A stretch of DNA of 64,000 nt. Source: Azolla pinnata (lineage: Eukaryota > Streptophyta > Polypodiopsida > Salviniales > Salviniaceae). Shown in pieces: positions 1 through 10,017 of the stretch. The stretch covers positions 1-64,000 of the forward strand of contig JBBBWG010011000.1 in assembly GCA_037176905.1 (NCBI GenBank), given 5' to 3'. The translations under genes and the position numbers were made by a program. Positions within the stretch are counted from its first letter, which is position 1, and the number at the start of each line of letters is the position of its first letter. The notes under the pieces were generated by a model. The model saw nothing but the letters and a program-made list of their open reading frames with translations. It was not told the origin of the DNA and did not search any database.

Positions 1-71
1 CTTTTACCTTCTTTTTCTTGTGGGCATTCACCTCATCTCTCTTTTGTTGTGGCCTGATCCCCCCTTCCTCT

Positions 72-106
72 TCCCCCCCCCCGCCCCCCGCCCCCCACCC
101 CCCACC
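72..106. repeat. C-rich run, possible G-quadruplex on the minus strand
   Basis: At least four runs of six or more C lie close together, just downstream of the stop codon of the minus-strand pseudokinase gene. On the transcribed strand this reads as G-runs in the 3' UTR or terminator region, enough for a G-quadruplex. The structure is inferred from base runs only. Confidence 0.5.
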
Positions 107-168
107 AAAAAAAAAACAAAATATTTGTTGCTTGTTCTTTATTTCCTATTTATTTCTCCGTTTCGCTG

Positions 169-2016
169 TTACCTGGGCTTCATACTCGTGGTCAACAGTT
201 CGAGTTGGGCGTCGATGCTGGCCTGCCATTTCTCGGCCAAGGCGAGATACTTCTGGAGGTTGGACGCGACCTCGGACATGTCAGGCCGTTTCTCGGGGTC
301 AGGGTCGAGGCAGGATCGAGCGATGGAAGCCACTTTCAAGACGTGTTCGATGGGGAAAGAATCGCGGAGGAGCGGATCCATCCACATCCGGAGCTCCCCA
401 TTGGGGTCAGGCGAGGTCAAAATGAAGGCAAGCATTTCGGGGATGGGCAGGCGCCGCTGCTTGTGGGCATTGCCGCCGCCGCCGCCGCGATCTTTCCCGG
501 ACATGAGCTCAGCAAGGATGATGCCGAACGAGTAGACGTCGTACTTGGGGGACACAGCAGCTGCCCCGCACGCGGTGTATTCGGGGGGCATGTAGCCGCG
601 GAAGCCGTTGATCTTGATGCTACGGTTCCTCGAGAGCTTGCGTTTGGAGGGGGCGATCTTCTCCTGCTCCCGCTCCGCTGGAGGTGGGCCAGGGATCGGG
701 ATCTCGTGGGCAGTTGCTTCTCGCGAAGAAGAAGGAGGATCGACGATCCGGGCAGAGCTCCTCGGGCTGCTCTCGTGGGCAGTTGTTTCTCGCGAAGAAG
801 ACGAAGCATCGATGATCCGGGCAGAGCTCCTCGGGCTGCTCTCGTGGGCAGTTGTTTCTCGCGACGAAGACGAAGCATCGATGATCCGGGCAGAGCTCCT
901 CGGGCTGCTCTCGTGGGCAGTTGTTTCTCGCGACGAAGAAGAAGGATCGATCCTCAGGCTCCTCTCGTGGGCAGTTGTTTCGCGCGAAGACGAAGGATCG
1001 ATTCGGGCAGATTCCGCCCCAGGGGAGGGAGACAGAGGCTTGCCTGACTTGGAATTGGGGATCGGGACCTCCCCGGTGAGGGCCGAGAGGCCGACATAGG
1101 CAATCTTGGCGCGGAGGAGCATCTTCGGATCGGCGGAGGAGGCGGATGGAGAGAAGACGAGGACATGGCGGGTGTCGAGGTACTTGTGCACGACGCAGGG
1201 ATCGCAGTGATGGTGGAGGTACTCGAGGCCCTTGGCGACGTCGACGGCGATGCGGAGGCGCGAGGCCCACGAGGGCAGCGCCGAGTAGCCCACGCCCACG
1301 ATCCTGCTGCGCAGGGCGTCGTCGAGGCTCGACGATTCCAGGAACTCGTACACGAGGTACAGGAACTCCTCCTTGCCCTCGACGCAGGCCCCGAGCAGCT
1401 TCACGAGGCTCGAATGGTGGAGCGCGTGGAGGCCCCGCACCGCTGCCGAGAGCTCTCGGCGGATGCTGCTGCCGCTGCTGCTGGAGCTGGAGCTGCTGGA
1501 GCTGGAGCTGGAGCTTCCATGGCTGCTTCCTTGCTGGAGATGCTTCGGCTTCCTGGCTATGGCCACCGTCGCGTTGCGGAGCGACGCTTTCCACACCGAA
1601 TTGCCCATCTTCTTCCCTGCATCGAATCCCCCCGTCGCCGCCGCGATCTCCTCGTACCTGTACATCGCGGCGCCCTCGGGCAGCAGCCCCCTGACGCTGC
1701 TCGCCACCGACAGCGACCGCGACAACGACGACGACGACAGCGAGGCTGAAGCTGAAGCTGAAGCCGCCGATGACGATGACAACATCCAGCCCGGATCCGA
1801 CGATGACGACAACGACTGGCCGCCGCTGCTGGGTCGTCGCCCCCCCAATCCATCCTCGCCAGAGGCGCTATTTGGGCTATGGTGCTGCTGATGGTGCTGC
1901 TGATGGTGCTGCTGATGGTGATGGTGATGGTGATGGTGAGAGGGCATGTTGTGGGGAAGACTCTGGCTGGTCTTCTGCTTGTTGGGCTCCTTCTTCCTCA
2001 GGAAGGAGCAACACAT
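169..2016 (-). CDS. Receptor-like cytoplasmic kinase-type pseudokinase with a repeat-expanded activation segment
   Basis: A single-exon ORF of 615 residues, counted from the ATG at 2016, whose start MCCSFLRKKE offers a Cys pair that could be acylated. An in-frame ATG at 2340 would add 108 residues of Arg-, Ser- and Lys-rich low complexity translated from a GAA/CTT repeat that looks like a 5' UTR, so I prefer 2016. His/Gln and Ser tracts lead into a kinase-like fold from about residue 118 (MYRYEEIAAATGGF) to the end. The order of kinase subdomains is kept (YMPPEY, DVYSFGIILAELMSG, CLDPDPEKRPDM), but catalysis looks lost: the ATP lysine site reads VAIARK, HRDxKxxN reads HKYLDTRH, and DFG reads YVG. 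No transmembrane segment or LysM ectodomain is visible. A degenerate catalytic loop of this kind is known in LYK4/LYK5-type LysM receptor kinases, which is the nearest relationship I can suggest. A pseudokinase scaffold in signalling at the membrane is inference. Confidence 0.78.
   Translation of the reverse strand: MCCSFLRKKEPNKQKTSQSLPHNMPSHHHHHHHHQQHHQQHHQQHHSPNSASGEDGLGGRRPSSGGQSLSSSSDPGWMLSSSSAASASASASLSSSSLSRSLSVASSVRGLLPEGAAMYRYEEIAAATGGFDAGKKMGNSVWKASLRNATVAIARKPKHLQQGSSHGSSSSSSSSSSSSSSGSSIRRELSAAVRGLHALHHSSLVKLLGACVEGKEEFLYLVYEFLESSSLDDALRSRIVGVGYSALPSWASRLRIAVDVAKGLEYLHHHCDPCVVHKYLDTRHVLVFSPSASSADPKMLLRAKIAYVGLSALTGEVPIPNSKSGKPLSPSPGAESARIDPSSSRETTAHERSLRIDPSSSSRETTAHESSPRSSARIIDASSSSRETTAHESSPRSSARIIDASSSSRETTAHESSPRSSARIVDPPSSSREATAHEIPIPGPPPAEREQEKIAPSKRKLSRNRSIKINGFRGYMPPEYTACGAAAVSPKYDVYSFGIILAELMSGKDRGGGGGNAHKQRRLPIPEMLAFILTSPDPNGELRMWMDPLLRDSFPIEHVLKVASIARSCLDPDPEKRPDMSEVASNLQKYLALAEKWQASIDAQLELLTTSMKPR
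700..1010 (-). repeat. 69-bp in-frame coding minisatellite within the pseudokinase
   Basis: Five copies of a unit, full length 69 bp (23 codons), begin near 703, 771, 840, 909 and 963. They encode repeats of the type RIIDASSSSRETTAHESS between residues about 336 and 440, between the DFG-equivalent and the PPE motif. The middle copies are almost identical and the outer ones degenerate. The array stays in frame. Confidence 0.9.
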
Positions 2017-2040
2017 GGCTTTACCCTGATGGATCTCTGC

Positions 2041-2160
2041 AAGAAAGGAAGGAAGGAAGGAAGGAAGGAGAAGGAAGGGCCTTCTTCTTCTTCTTCTTCT
2101 TCTTCTTCTTCTTCTTCTTCTGCTGCTGCTGCTGCTGTTGCTGCTGCTTCTTCTTCTCCT
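2041..2160 (-). repeat. GGAA, CTT/GAA and TGC microsatellites in the probable 5' leader of the pseudokinase gene
   Basis: A (GGAA)n tract is followed by about 12 CTT triplets and then CTG/TGC triplets. In the mRNA sense this is a purine-rich GAA leader directly upstream of the preferred ATG at 2016. All three plus-strand and minus-strand frames stay open here only because of the low complexity. Confidence 0.8.
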
Positions 2161-2729
2161 TCCCCTCCTCTTGTCTCTGTGTTTCTTCTGCTCTTTCCTC
2201 TGTGGATCTGCAGAAAGAAGAGTCTTCCTTTTCTTCCTCTTCTTCCCTTCATGAGGCCAAGTGGTCTCCACGTCTTTGCTTTGCTTTGCTTGCTGCCCGG
2301 ACATCTCATATGTCCGGGCGGACATATCCTTGACTTGCAAGCCTAACTAGATCCTCAATTCCTGAAGAGGATCCGCATCTCATCATGCTTTGTTGCATTG
2401 ATTATATCACCGAATCAACTAGTTAGCCCCCGTGCAAATCAGATCAATAACGGAGGTGGGAAGCGTGCAATTACGCCTTGCAATCCCGAAAAAAATTGGT
2501 CATGGTTTTGTCTCTCACCAAACATCTTGCAATCCTCATCTCTCCACAGAGATAAGCTCTTATATAAACCATGCGTTGTTGACAGAACGAAGCACGCATC
2601 GTGATCGACCGCATATACCATCAAGCATTGAAAAGTTAGAGCGCTTTCTTTCTACACGCATTTCTCCATCACAAATGCAATCGCCGTCTTATTGGTGACA
2701 AGAAGTCAGTTTTTGCATGAATTTGATCC

Positions 2730-2901
2730 CAATGCCATTTCTTGTCAAACACTTCATAAACTTGCCTCAAAGATGAAGAAAGTGATGAACAAAATATATG
2801 CTCTTGTTCAAATGACAATGCCATTTCTCGTCAAACACTTCATAAACTTGCCTCAAAGATGAAGAAAGTGATGAACAAAATATATGCTCTTGTTCAAATG
2901 A
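2730..2901. repeat. 86-bp tandem duplication
   Basis: Two copies, 2730-2815 and 2816-2901, appear to differ at a single base. They lie between the pseudokinase leader and the 3' end of the J-domain gene. The near identity suggests a recent event. Confidence 0.92.
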
Positions 2902-3101
2902 CCGTCCTGGTCGATTTTGACAATATCCAGCTACAAGAATTGCCAAACTAAGTGGCTTGACCAGATTTGACACCAGAGAAGAAAAGAAAAAAAACCTTCG
3001 TTTTCCTTATGTCTGTGCAGAACAGGGACGTGTATGAATAAAATCTACTACAGAAATACATACATACATGCCTCTATTTATATTTATATAAGCCATTTTT
3101 T

Positions 3102-6100
3102 TCATGTGGCTATGATACAGTTTCCGCCAGTAGAGATTCCACTTATCTTGTGAAACTCTCGGATCACATGCTCCTTCATGCTTTCTAATGCAGCAGCTAC
3201 TAATTGCGTCTCCTCCCTCAACCTCTCCAAGGTTCTCAATAATTGTTCGGATCTCTGAAATAAGCCCAGAAAAGAAAAAACAAAATAATTATAAGGTAAC
3301 ATATACCCTCACTACTAAAAATATCGTATGTTTATTTCATCTGTTATCATTCTTTGTTTCAGTTTCTCTTTTGTTACCCTTCTTTACACAGTTCTTTTCA
3401 GTTGGGCCGCTGCATTGCTTCACTACCCATTTCAAATCTTTTTGTGGCTTTTTCCGTATCTTTTTTTATTATCCTTCTATTCTCCTTTTTTTCTATTGTT
3501 TTCTCATTTTGCTTCATTAACCATGATTTACTGCCATGTTTAAACATTTTCTTCTTTTTCCAGTTTTTGAGATTTTCAGTTCACTCTATTTTTTTCATTT
3601 ACGTTTCATAGCTTTTCAGTTTTTCCATTCCATCTATATTTCTTTTCACAATGGATTTCTCAAATTTTCCTTTTTTGTTGTGGATTAATTCTCAAAATTA
3701 ATTCATTCTGATAAATGAAGTTTCACGTTTATTAATAGCTTTAACAAATACATATATAAATAGATAATAGGCATTCAGATAGATAAATATAGAAATAGAT
3801 TCTAGCTTTACACTACCTTGCTTTGATTTTGAATCGTGTTCTGTTGTTCTTTGGAGTGACAAGCTTTAGAAGATTCCATGTTTTCAAACATTTTGTCTTT
3901 GGAACCCACCTCTGATATATTGGACCTCTGATCATGAGAAAATGCTGTTGTCACAGAATCTCTATCATGTGAGGAGGGCCTCCTTACAGCTTCAAGTCCA
4001 ATATCATGTGCTGATATTCTCGTCCGCTCATGCAAGGAGGACTTCCGTAGAACTTGGACCTCAGGACAGTTTCTTGCAGCCCAAGTATATGGCACCTCAG
4101 TAAAGTCGTTCCCTGCCGAGCCCTGATGGCTTGTCCTACAATCATTTCCGAAGTTCAAATCTGAAAAGATGAAAGATACAGCTAGCAGTGTTACTCCAAA
4201 AACCCTGAAACTCTACATAAAACACGAGCATTTTCATGTTTCATGGTATTTCCTTGAGAGAAACTGTTTTGAAAATAAACTCCATGTCGGAACAAAATGT
4301 TCCATATCCATACCTGAAGCATCGGCTCCAATCCGGTAGCTGTCAGGGGAAGAGCTGAGCCTAGAGAGAAAATCATCGATTACACTGTATGCATCATCAT
4401 CAAGCTGAGCACAAAGACATGCATCATCATTCGTTTTGTAGCCACAGTACACAAAGCCCTTGTCCTTCTCATTCGCCCTCCCACTCATTTTACTTTCTTC
4501 CACAGGCCTGAACAGTTTAGAATCCCTTGCTCTCGTATGGTTGTTTGAACCACCACTGCCCGACTCTATCTCTTCTTTCAGGATCCCTAATAACCCATCA
4601 AGCCTTTGACGTAGCTCCAGATTCTGTGCCTCTCCTGATTTCATGCTCTGGATCTTCTCTGACAATGGTAACCTTCTTGTTCCCTTGGCTAGTAATGCTC
4701 TCCGATGGCTCTCTGAGGGGAAACATGATTGCCTATCACTTTCTCCCCTCAACTTGGTAAAAGGATGAAGCTGTTCTGTTTCATAATCACCCTTCTCCAT
4801 GCATCGCCGGACGTTATCTGCAGTTAACCTCTCATATCTCTCTCCTCTTCTCCTCCCTTTTATCTTGTCCATCTCTTCACTCCACCTTGATCTTCTATCG
4901 TCAAGTATCCGAGCTAACGAATCAATCTTTTCTTGTGCCCTCTGGCGAAACACTCGGAACCTTTCATGCTCTAGCCTCCATTCAGCTAAGTGAGAATCAG
5001 AAGAGAAATGAAACCCATGGACATGAGCACTCCTCTGTTTTGATCGTTCCTGGTAGGAACTCGTTTTATACTGAGTCTTGGAGTGTAGGTGGGAACCCAT
5101 TTTATACTGATTTTCAGGGTGTTTGTGGGATGTGGAAGAACACTTTTTGCACTGCCTTTTCATCAAATCCAAATCAAAATTCGCACGCTTGGTCTCATCA
5201 CTTAAGAGAGCATATGCCTGTATAGACAATTGTTCTGAGTAAAAGAAATGTATTACCACACATACATGCATATAACAACCAAACATGAGTGACACACATG
5301 CATATATGCATAAACATTTGTATTTTATGTGTAAATGCACATATGCATAGTAACATATACACAAACACAGATAATCAACATGCATGCATGCATTCATAGC
5401 AAAACATGCACACATGCATATATATGAATAGTTGGCATATGTACATACATACACCTACGTTTTTTATTTTAGCAACACATATACTACTAGCAAACCTCAA
5501 TGCACGGTAGATCATAAAAGATGTACGAAGCATTGATGCCCAAAAGCCTTCTTAGAGAGATTGCCTCAAAGACAACTTAGCATAACAAAAGTCAGTAAAA
5601 CTTTGATTGCCCAAATACTATACATGCCAATTGATCTGTCAAATAGTCCAAAATACCCCCATAATCCACACCAATGGAAAATTTTGGCACCATCTTGTAG
5701 CTAGCTGATGGGGATGGAAATGAGAAAAACCAGAAGGTTTTTCCAAACAATGTGTTCTGAAATGTTGGTTGAAGATTGCATTTGAGTTGACCCACCAAAA
5801 AGCTCTTGTTGACGGCAAAAGTCAGCAAGTGAATCATTGTTTCAGTTCCTCTACCCAGTACGCATCACCACATAAACATATGATATTTAAGCAGTAAACC
5901 ACTTTTCCAAACTGACATGCGCACGCTGACACATGCATACATACATACACACATACACACTTCCATATACTTATATAAATACACGCCTGATTCAAGAAAA
6001 GAAGGTCAAAAGGTCTCAAAATGCATATTAAACGAATAATAATGTGAAACCTTGGAAACAAGTTTAAATGCTTCCTCAGCTAACCCGTGCTTGTTCTTAT

Positions 6101-7309
6101 CTGGATGAAGTAGTAATGCTGCATACAAACAAGAAGAAGAAAAAAAAAATCAGTAGAATCCTTTCATTGTCTACCAGCTTTCTGTAAGTAAGTGGATGAA
6201 TCAAAATAGAAGAGATCATACCAAGTTGACGATATCTCTTCTTAATAGTATTAACATCGGAATTCTCATTGACCTGTCAATCGAATCGACAATAACTTAG
6301 AGGACTGGTATGCCTATCTTATATAATGCATGTCGATATTCTGGTGTGAAGAAGTGCCTCTCAAATATATATTGATGATAAATTTCTTACTGATATGCAT
6401 GATGAAATACATTTTTTGTGTTATGCTCCTGTGTTGTTTACTTGTGGATGAGTCCAAAAGGAACGCAAATAAGATACATTCAGGAACGAATCATTAGTAA
6501 ACTTCTGATAGTGCTGAAGTTCAATGCCAATATGGGCGTACTCTAACCATAATGGAAATCTTCCAAATGATAATGTTCAACAGGTAATGGACCTTACCCT
6601 AGACCTTGATTAAATAATAATGATGCAGTTACAAGTCAAAAATGTGTTCCCTTAGCCAACCTACCCTGACCTCAATGAGCACTCGTTAGAAAGGTGTAGC
6701 CCAGTTGCTAATGAGCCTTTCGATGGACGTACCCCATTAGAATTTGTGTACTCCAATCGCAAAATCGACGGCCACTGAGACAACCGCCCAAAACAATTGA
6801 TGGATTAAACGAAGCACCCATTAGAATTTCTGTAGTCCAATAGCAAACATTGACAATTACCCGTCGAATCGACGATGCAGCTCAAAAGAAACACTACCTT
6901 AAAGCTTTTCGACTAACGAAGCAACGGAGCATGCATGATGCTCCCATATGCGAGCAAAAGCATCTATCTAGTCAGAAAAGCGACGGGAGAAGATCCGCGA
7001 AAGAAAAGGGAAACGCAAAACAGGAAAAACCAAGAAGAAGAAGAAAAAGGAGGGAGAAGGTCAAAAAGACAACACCTTCAAGACATGATACCAATTGGTG
7101 GGGGGGTTGCGATGGGGGCAAGCGGAGCGAGCGTTGGGGGAGGAAGATGCGTGGTGGAAGACGTGGGCGATGGCGAGGATCTCAGGGAGGCCAGGGGCAT
7201 GAGGATAGGCCGTCTCAGCGCAGCGAAGCAGGCTCAGAGCAGCATCAAAGTCGCCGTTCTGGAGGCATCTCTCGGCCCTCTCCAAGCACCATATCCACTG
7301 ATCCCCCAT
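3102..7309 (-). CDS. J-domain (DnaJ-type) co-chaperone with plant N-terminal helical region
   Basis: Six coding exons join in frame to 584 residues: 7309-7076, 6273-6222, 6118-6051, 5217-4314, 4160-3817 and 3254-3102. Residues 1-60 (starting MGDQWIWCLERAERCLQNGDF) resemble the TPR-like start of plant J-domain proteins with a central or N-terminal J domain. The J domain spans about residues 70-137: NWYHVLKVN, then KKRYRQLALLLHPDKNK with the essential HPD, then AYALLSDETKRANFD. The HPD loop stimulates Hsp70 ATPase activity. The rest is charged and poorly structured, with a probable coiled coil near the C terminus (RSEQLLRTLERLREETQLVA). There is no signal peptide or membrane segment, so cytosolic or nuclear location is likely. 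Introns are rich in ATGCAT/CATA repeats. The client is unknown. Confidence 0.85.
5255..5460. repeat. ATGCAT/ACATAC-rich simple repeat in an intron of the J-domain gene
   Basis: Interrupted CATGCATG, ACACATGC and ATACATAC tracts fill the intron upstream of exon 4. Similar tracts occur at 5935-5960, 10280-10520, 13905-14000, 21807-22277 and 29500-29650, so this simple-sequence type is common in the window. Confidence 0.75.
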
Positions 7310-7316
7310 CTCTCCC

Positions 7317-7500
7317 TCGCTCCCTCTACCTCTACCTCTACCTCTACCTCTTAACCACCGCCATCGCCAAAACCATCTCCATCTCCATCTGCATCTGCAT
7401 CTGCATCAGCGTCTCCATCTTCATCTCCATCGCCATCTGCATCTTCTTCATCTCCATCTCCATCTCCATCTCCATCTCCATCTCCATCTCCACTGTTTAC
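7317..7500. repeat. Hexanucleotide CTCTAC / CATCTC microsatellite in the J-domain gene leader
   Basis: A CTCTAC run changes into long CATCTC runs directly upstream of the J-domain start codon. In the mRNA sense this is GAGATG repeated. It would introduce several upstream ATG triplets if transcribed, which could lower translation of the main ORF. Confidence 0.75.
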
Positions 7501-8462
7501 AGTTAGTCCTGTGTTTTTCATATTTCCCCCAATTGCCCCTCTTACTACATTTCTGGAAAACTCCCCAAATTACCCCTGAAATGCTCACACCTGTGAAGGA
7601 GCAAGAGAGCTCTCTGCAAAAGAAGCAGAACAAAAAGCCAGGGAGGGAGGGCAAAGGGACAAACTCTCGTAAAATCGGACGATAATCCGAAGCGCGCCAG
7701 AGTTATCCGTTTCCCCCAATCGGAATGTCATCGAAATCAGACCCGAATCGATCCGATCTTATGCAGAGCGGGCTCATCCACGCAGAGTATGGGGACAAGC
7801 AAGCAATGCGGTGGAATCCAGCCGCAATCTCTTGGAAGGTTGTTTTTGCGCACAGCTTAACAGTATGGTTCATTTGGTGTGGTAGGTGTAAGCGAGTTTT
7901 TTTTCTGAGGACCGTTTTACTCTTGAAAAAAACGGTGAGTAACAAATCAATCAATTGAGCTTGTTCTCTCACAATCGAGGGTCAATACGACACACTACTA
8001 AACAGTCGACCAGAACACTCTACGTAGAACCAACTTTTGCGACGAGATGGAGTGCACTGGAGGTATTTGTTATGCATTTGAAGTGAAAATTTCGGCCCGC
8101 AACTTGCTGGCTGTTTCGAGAATTCCTTGAAATTCTTGTTTGAGTTTGTAACAGCGCATCTATCAGCCCTCTATCTGTGGTTGTAATCAAGATCCGATAT
8201 GTATAAATCGTGATTCGTCAATACTGCGGTGCATCATTTTCTAGAGGATAAAAAAAAAAGGGATTGTTTGCACACAATCCAATACATATGTGTAACTGAA
8301 TCCATGGCATAAAACCATCGGGCGAAGTGCGGGCAGTTTTTTTCTTCTCCTCGCTCTAGTTTGTGTCGATTGCTCTCAACTCTCAGTGTATAACGGTCGA
8401 TCAACGGCTGTTCCCAGGGCGGGTGTCTACGGATCGTGTCATAACGCGTCTTCCTTCCGTCC

Positions 8463-8830
8463 CTGCGATTCGGTCGATCGATCGATCAATGCACAAGTCG
8501 GTCGGTTCACGATGTGAATCGATAACGATTCCCAAGTTGGTCGATTCAAGAGGCGATCGATCGATTCACAAGTCGGTGGATTCGCAAGGTGAACGATCGA
8601 CCCACTGATCGATTGGTTCACAGGTCGGTCAATTCACAAGGTGAGCGAATGAACGATCGATCGATTCGCGAGCTGGTCGATCGATTCACAAGCCGATTGG
8701 CGCACTCGATCAACTCACGATGCGATCGATCGATCCACAAGCCGATCGGGGCACTCGATCGATTCACGAGGCGATCGATCGATTCACGAGGCGATCGATC
8801 GATCGATCGATCGATTCACAACGCGATCGA
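8463..8830. repeat. GATC/CGAT-rich degenerate minisatellite
   Basis: Units built around GATCGATCGATTCAC followed by AAGTCGGT- or GAGGCGAT-like stretches repeat more than ten times with variable spacing. The last block is a pure GATC run. Open frames crossing it (Arg/Ser/Asp-rich) are by-products of the repeat. Confidence 0.85.
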
Positions 8831-9029
8831 TTTGGGGCAGGCTTCCGTCTTGGAGGCTCGAGTGCAGCTTTGGGCGGTAGATTCTCCCGCCTGACTTGAA
8901 AGGGAATATTCCGCGCCGGGGCGAGTCGTGGAGCAGTTGGGGGAATATTCCCTTCACTCTCAGCAAACACACACACATGTGACACATGGTATGCTCTAGT
9001 CTCTTTGAGTAGTTGGGTTTTTTGAAATC

Positions 9030-9062
9030 TGAAGAAGAAGAAGAAGAAGAAGAAGAAGAAAG
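9030..9062. repeat. (GAA)n microsatellite
   Basis: About ten uninterrupted GAA triplets lie upstream of the K+ channel gene. A second tract at 9345-9366 and a TCA/TTC tract at 9541-9585 occur in the same interval. Confidence 0.9.
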
Positions 9063-10017
9063 AAAGCAAGCAAGAAAGAAGAATCCATGGAGTTTCTCAG
9101 TGGAACGATGAAGAAGGCGAAAGCGAGCGTGTAAACGAGAAAAAGACAGGCAGCAGAAGAGAAGAAAAACTGACAGAAAATGGGAGACCCAGCGGTGAAC
9201 ATGTAAAGATGAAATGGTATTATATATTCTGTGGGATTTCTATCCTTTTTGATTTCCTTATTTACCAATCCGAATTGGCTGCTTTCTTCCCCCTCCTTCA
9301 AGCTCAACTGAATCGATCAGAATCTTCTTTTTCTTCTTTTTTGTGAAGAAGAAGAAGAAGAAGAAGCTCTTTCCACTTAGCTATAGCCATAGCCATAGCC
9401 ATAGCCACAGCTACTACCAATTCGTTATTCGTTTTGTTTTTGATTCTGCACACTTCCATGTATTTAAGCTCCTTTTCCATCCGCTTAATCCTCAGTTGCT
9501 TCCATTCCTTCCTTTCCCTTCATCCCTTCATCTTCCAGCATCAATCATCATCATCATCATCATCTTCTTCTTCTTCTTCTTCTGCTCTTGTCTTTCTCCG
9601 AATAATCATTCCCCTCTCCCCTTTGCTTCTCGTGCGTTCGATCAAATATTGGATCTTTCTTGAATCAGCACGGGAAAAAAAAACAAGATCAATATTAGAT
9701 TGTGTGCCCCAATTCTTTTCTTGCATTTTAATCGGGTTTCAGTCTTTCTCGAGCTTAATCTGTATTTATCTCCCCTTCTTCCATCAGAAATCCACGGAAG
9801 GTTGAGACCTCTGATTTCAGTTTAAGCAAAAGAGGGATACGTCAAATTATGATCTACAAAATGTTGGAGTGTTTCTTTTTTGCTTTTGTGAACCTTTGAT
9901 CCTGGATTATAAGTATGATCACTCTTATTTATTACAATTTTGACATACTGAGTCGACGGCTCAATCATTAGCAACAGTGCATTGAGCTTGGATGGTAGCA
10001 AAACCCTAATAAAAGAA

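Larger units (their letters stand above)
7655..10017. other. Divergent intergenic region between the J-domain gene and the SKOR-like gene
   Basis: No conserved coding sequence is recognised. The region holds a GATC-rich minisatellite (8463-8830), two GAA/CTT microsatellites (near 9030-9062 and 9345-9366), a GCCATA run (9380-9411) and a TCA/TTC run (9541-9585). The second half is probably promoter and leader of the K+ channel gene. Confidence 0.6.

Noticed and set aside
205-1749. Plus-strand and alternate-frame ORFs (up to 324 codons) over the pseudokinase
   Set aside because: Shadows of a GC-rich coding region. Only the minus-strand frame shows kinase motifs.
8363-9069. Arg/Ser/Asp-rich frames across 8363-8894
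   Set aside because: Produced by the GATC-rich satellite. No family resemblance.
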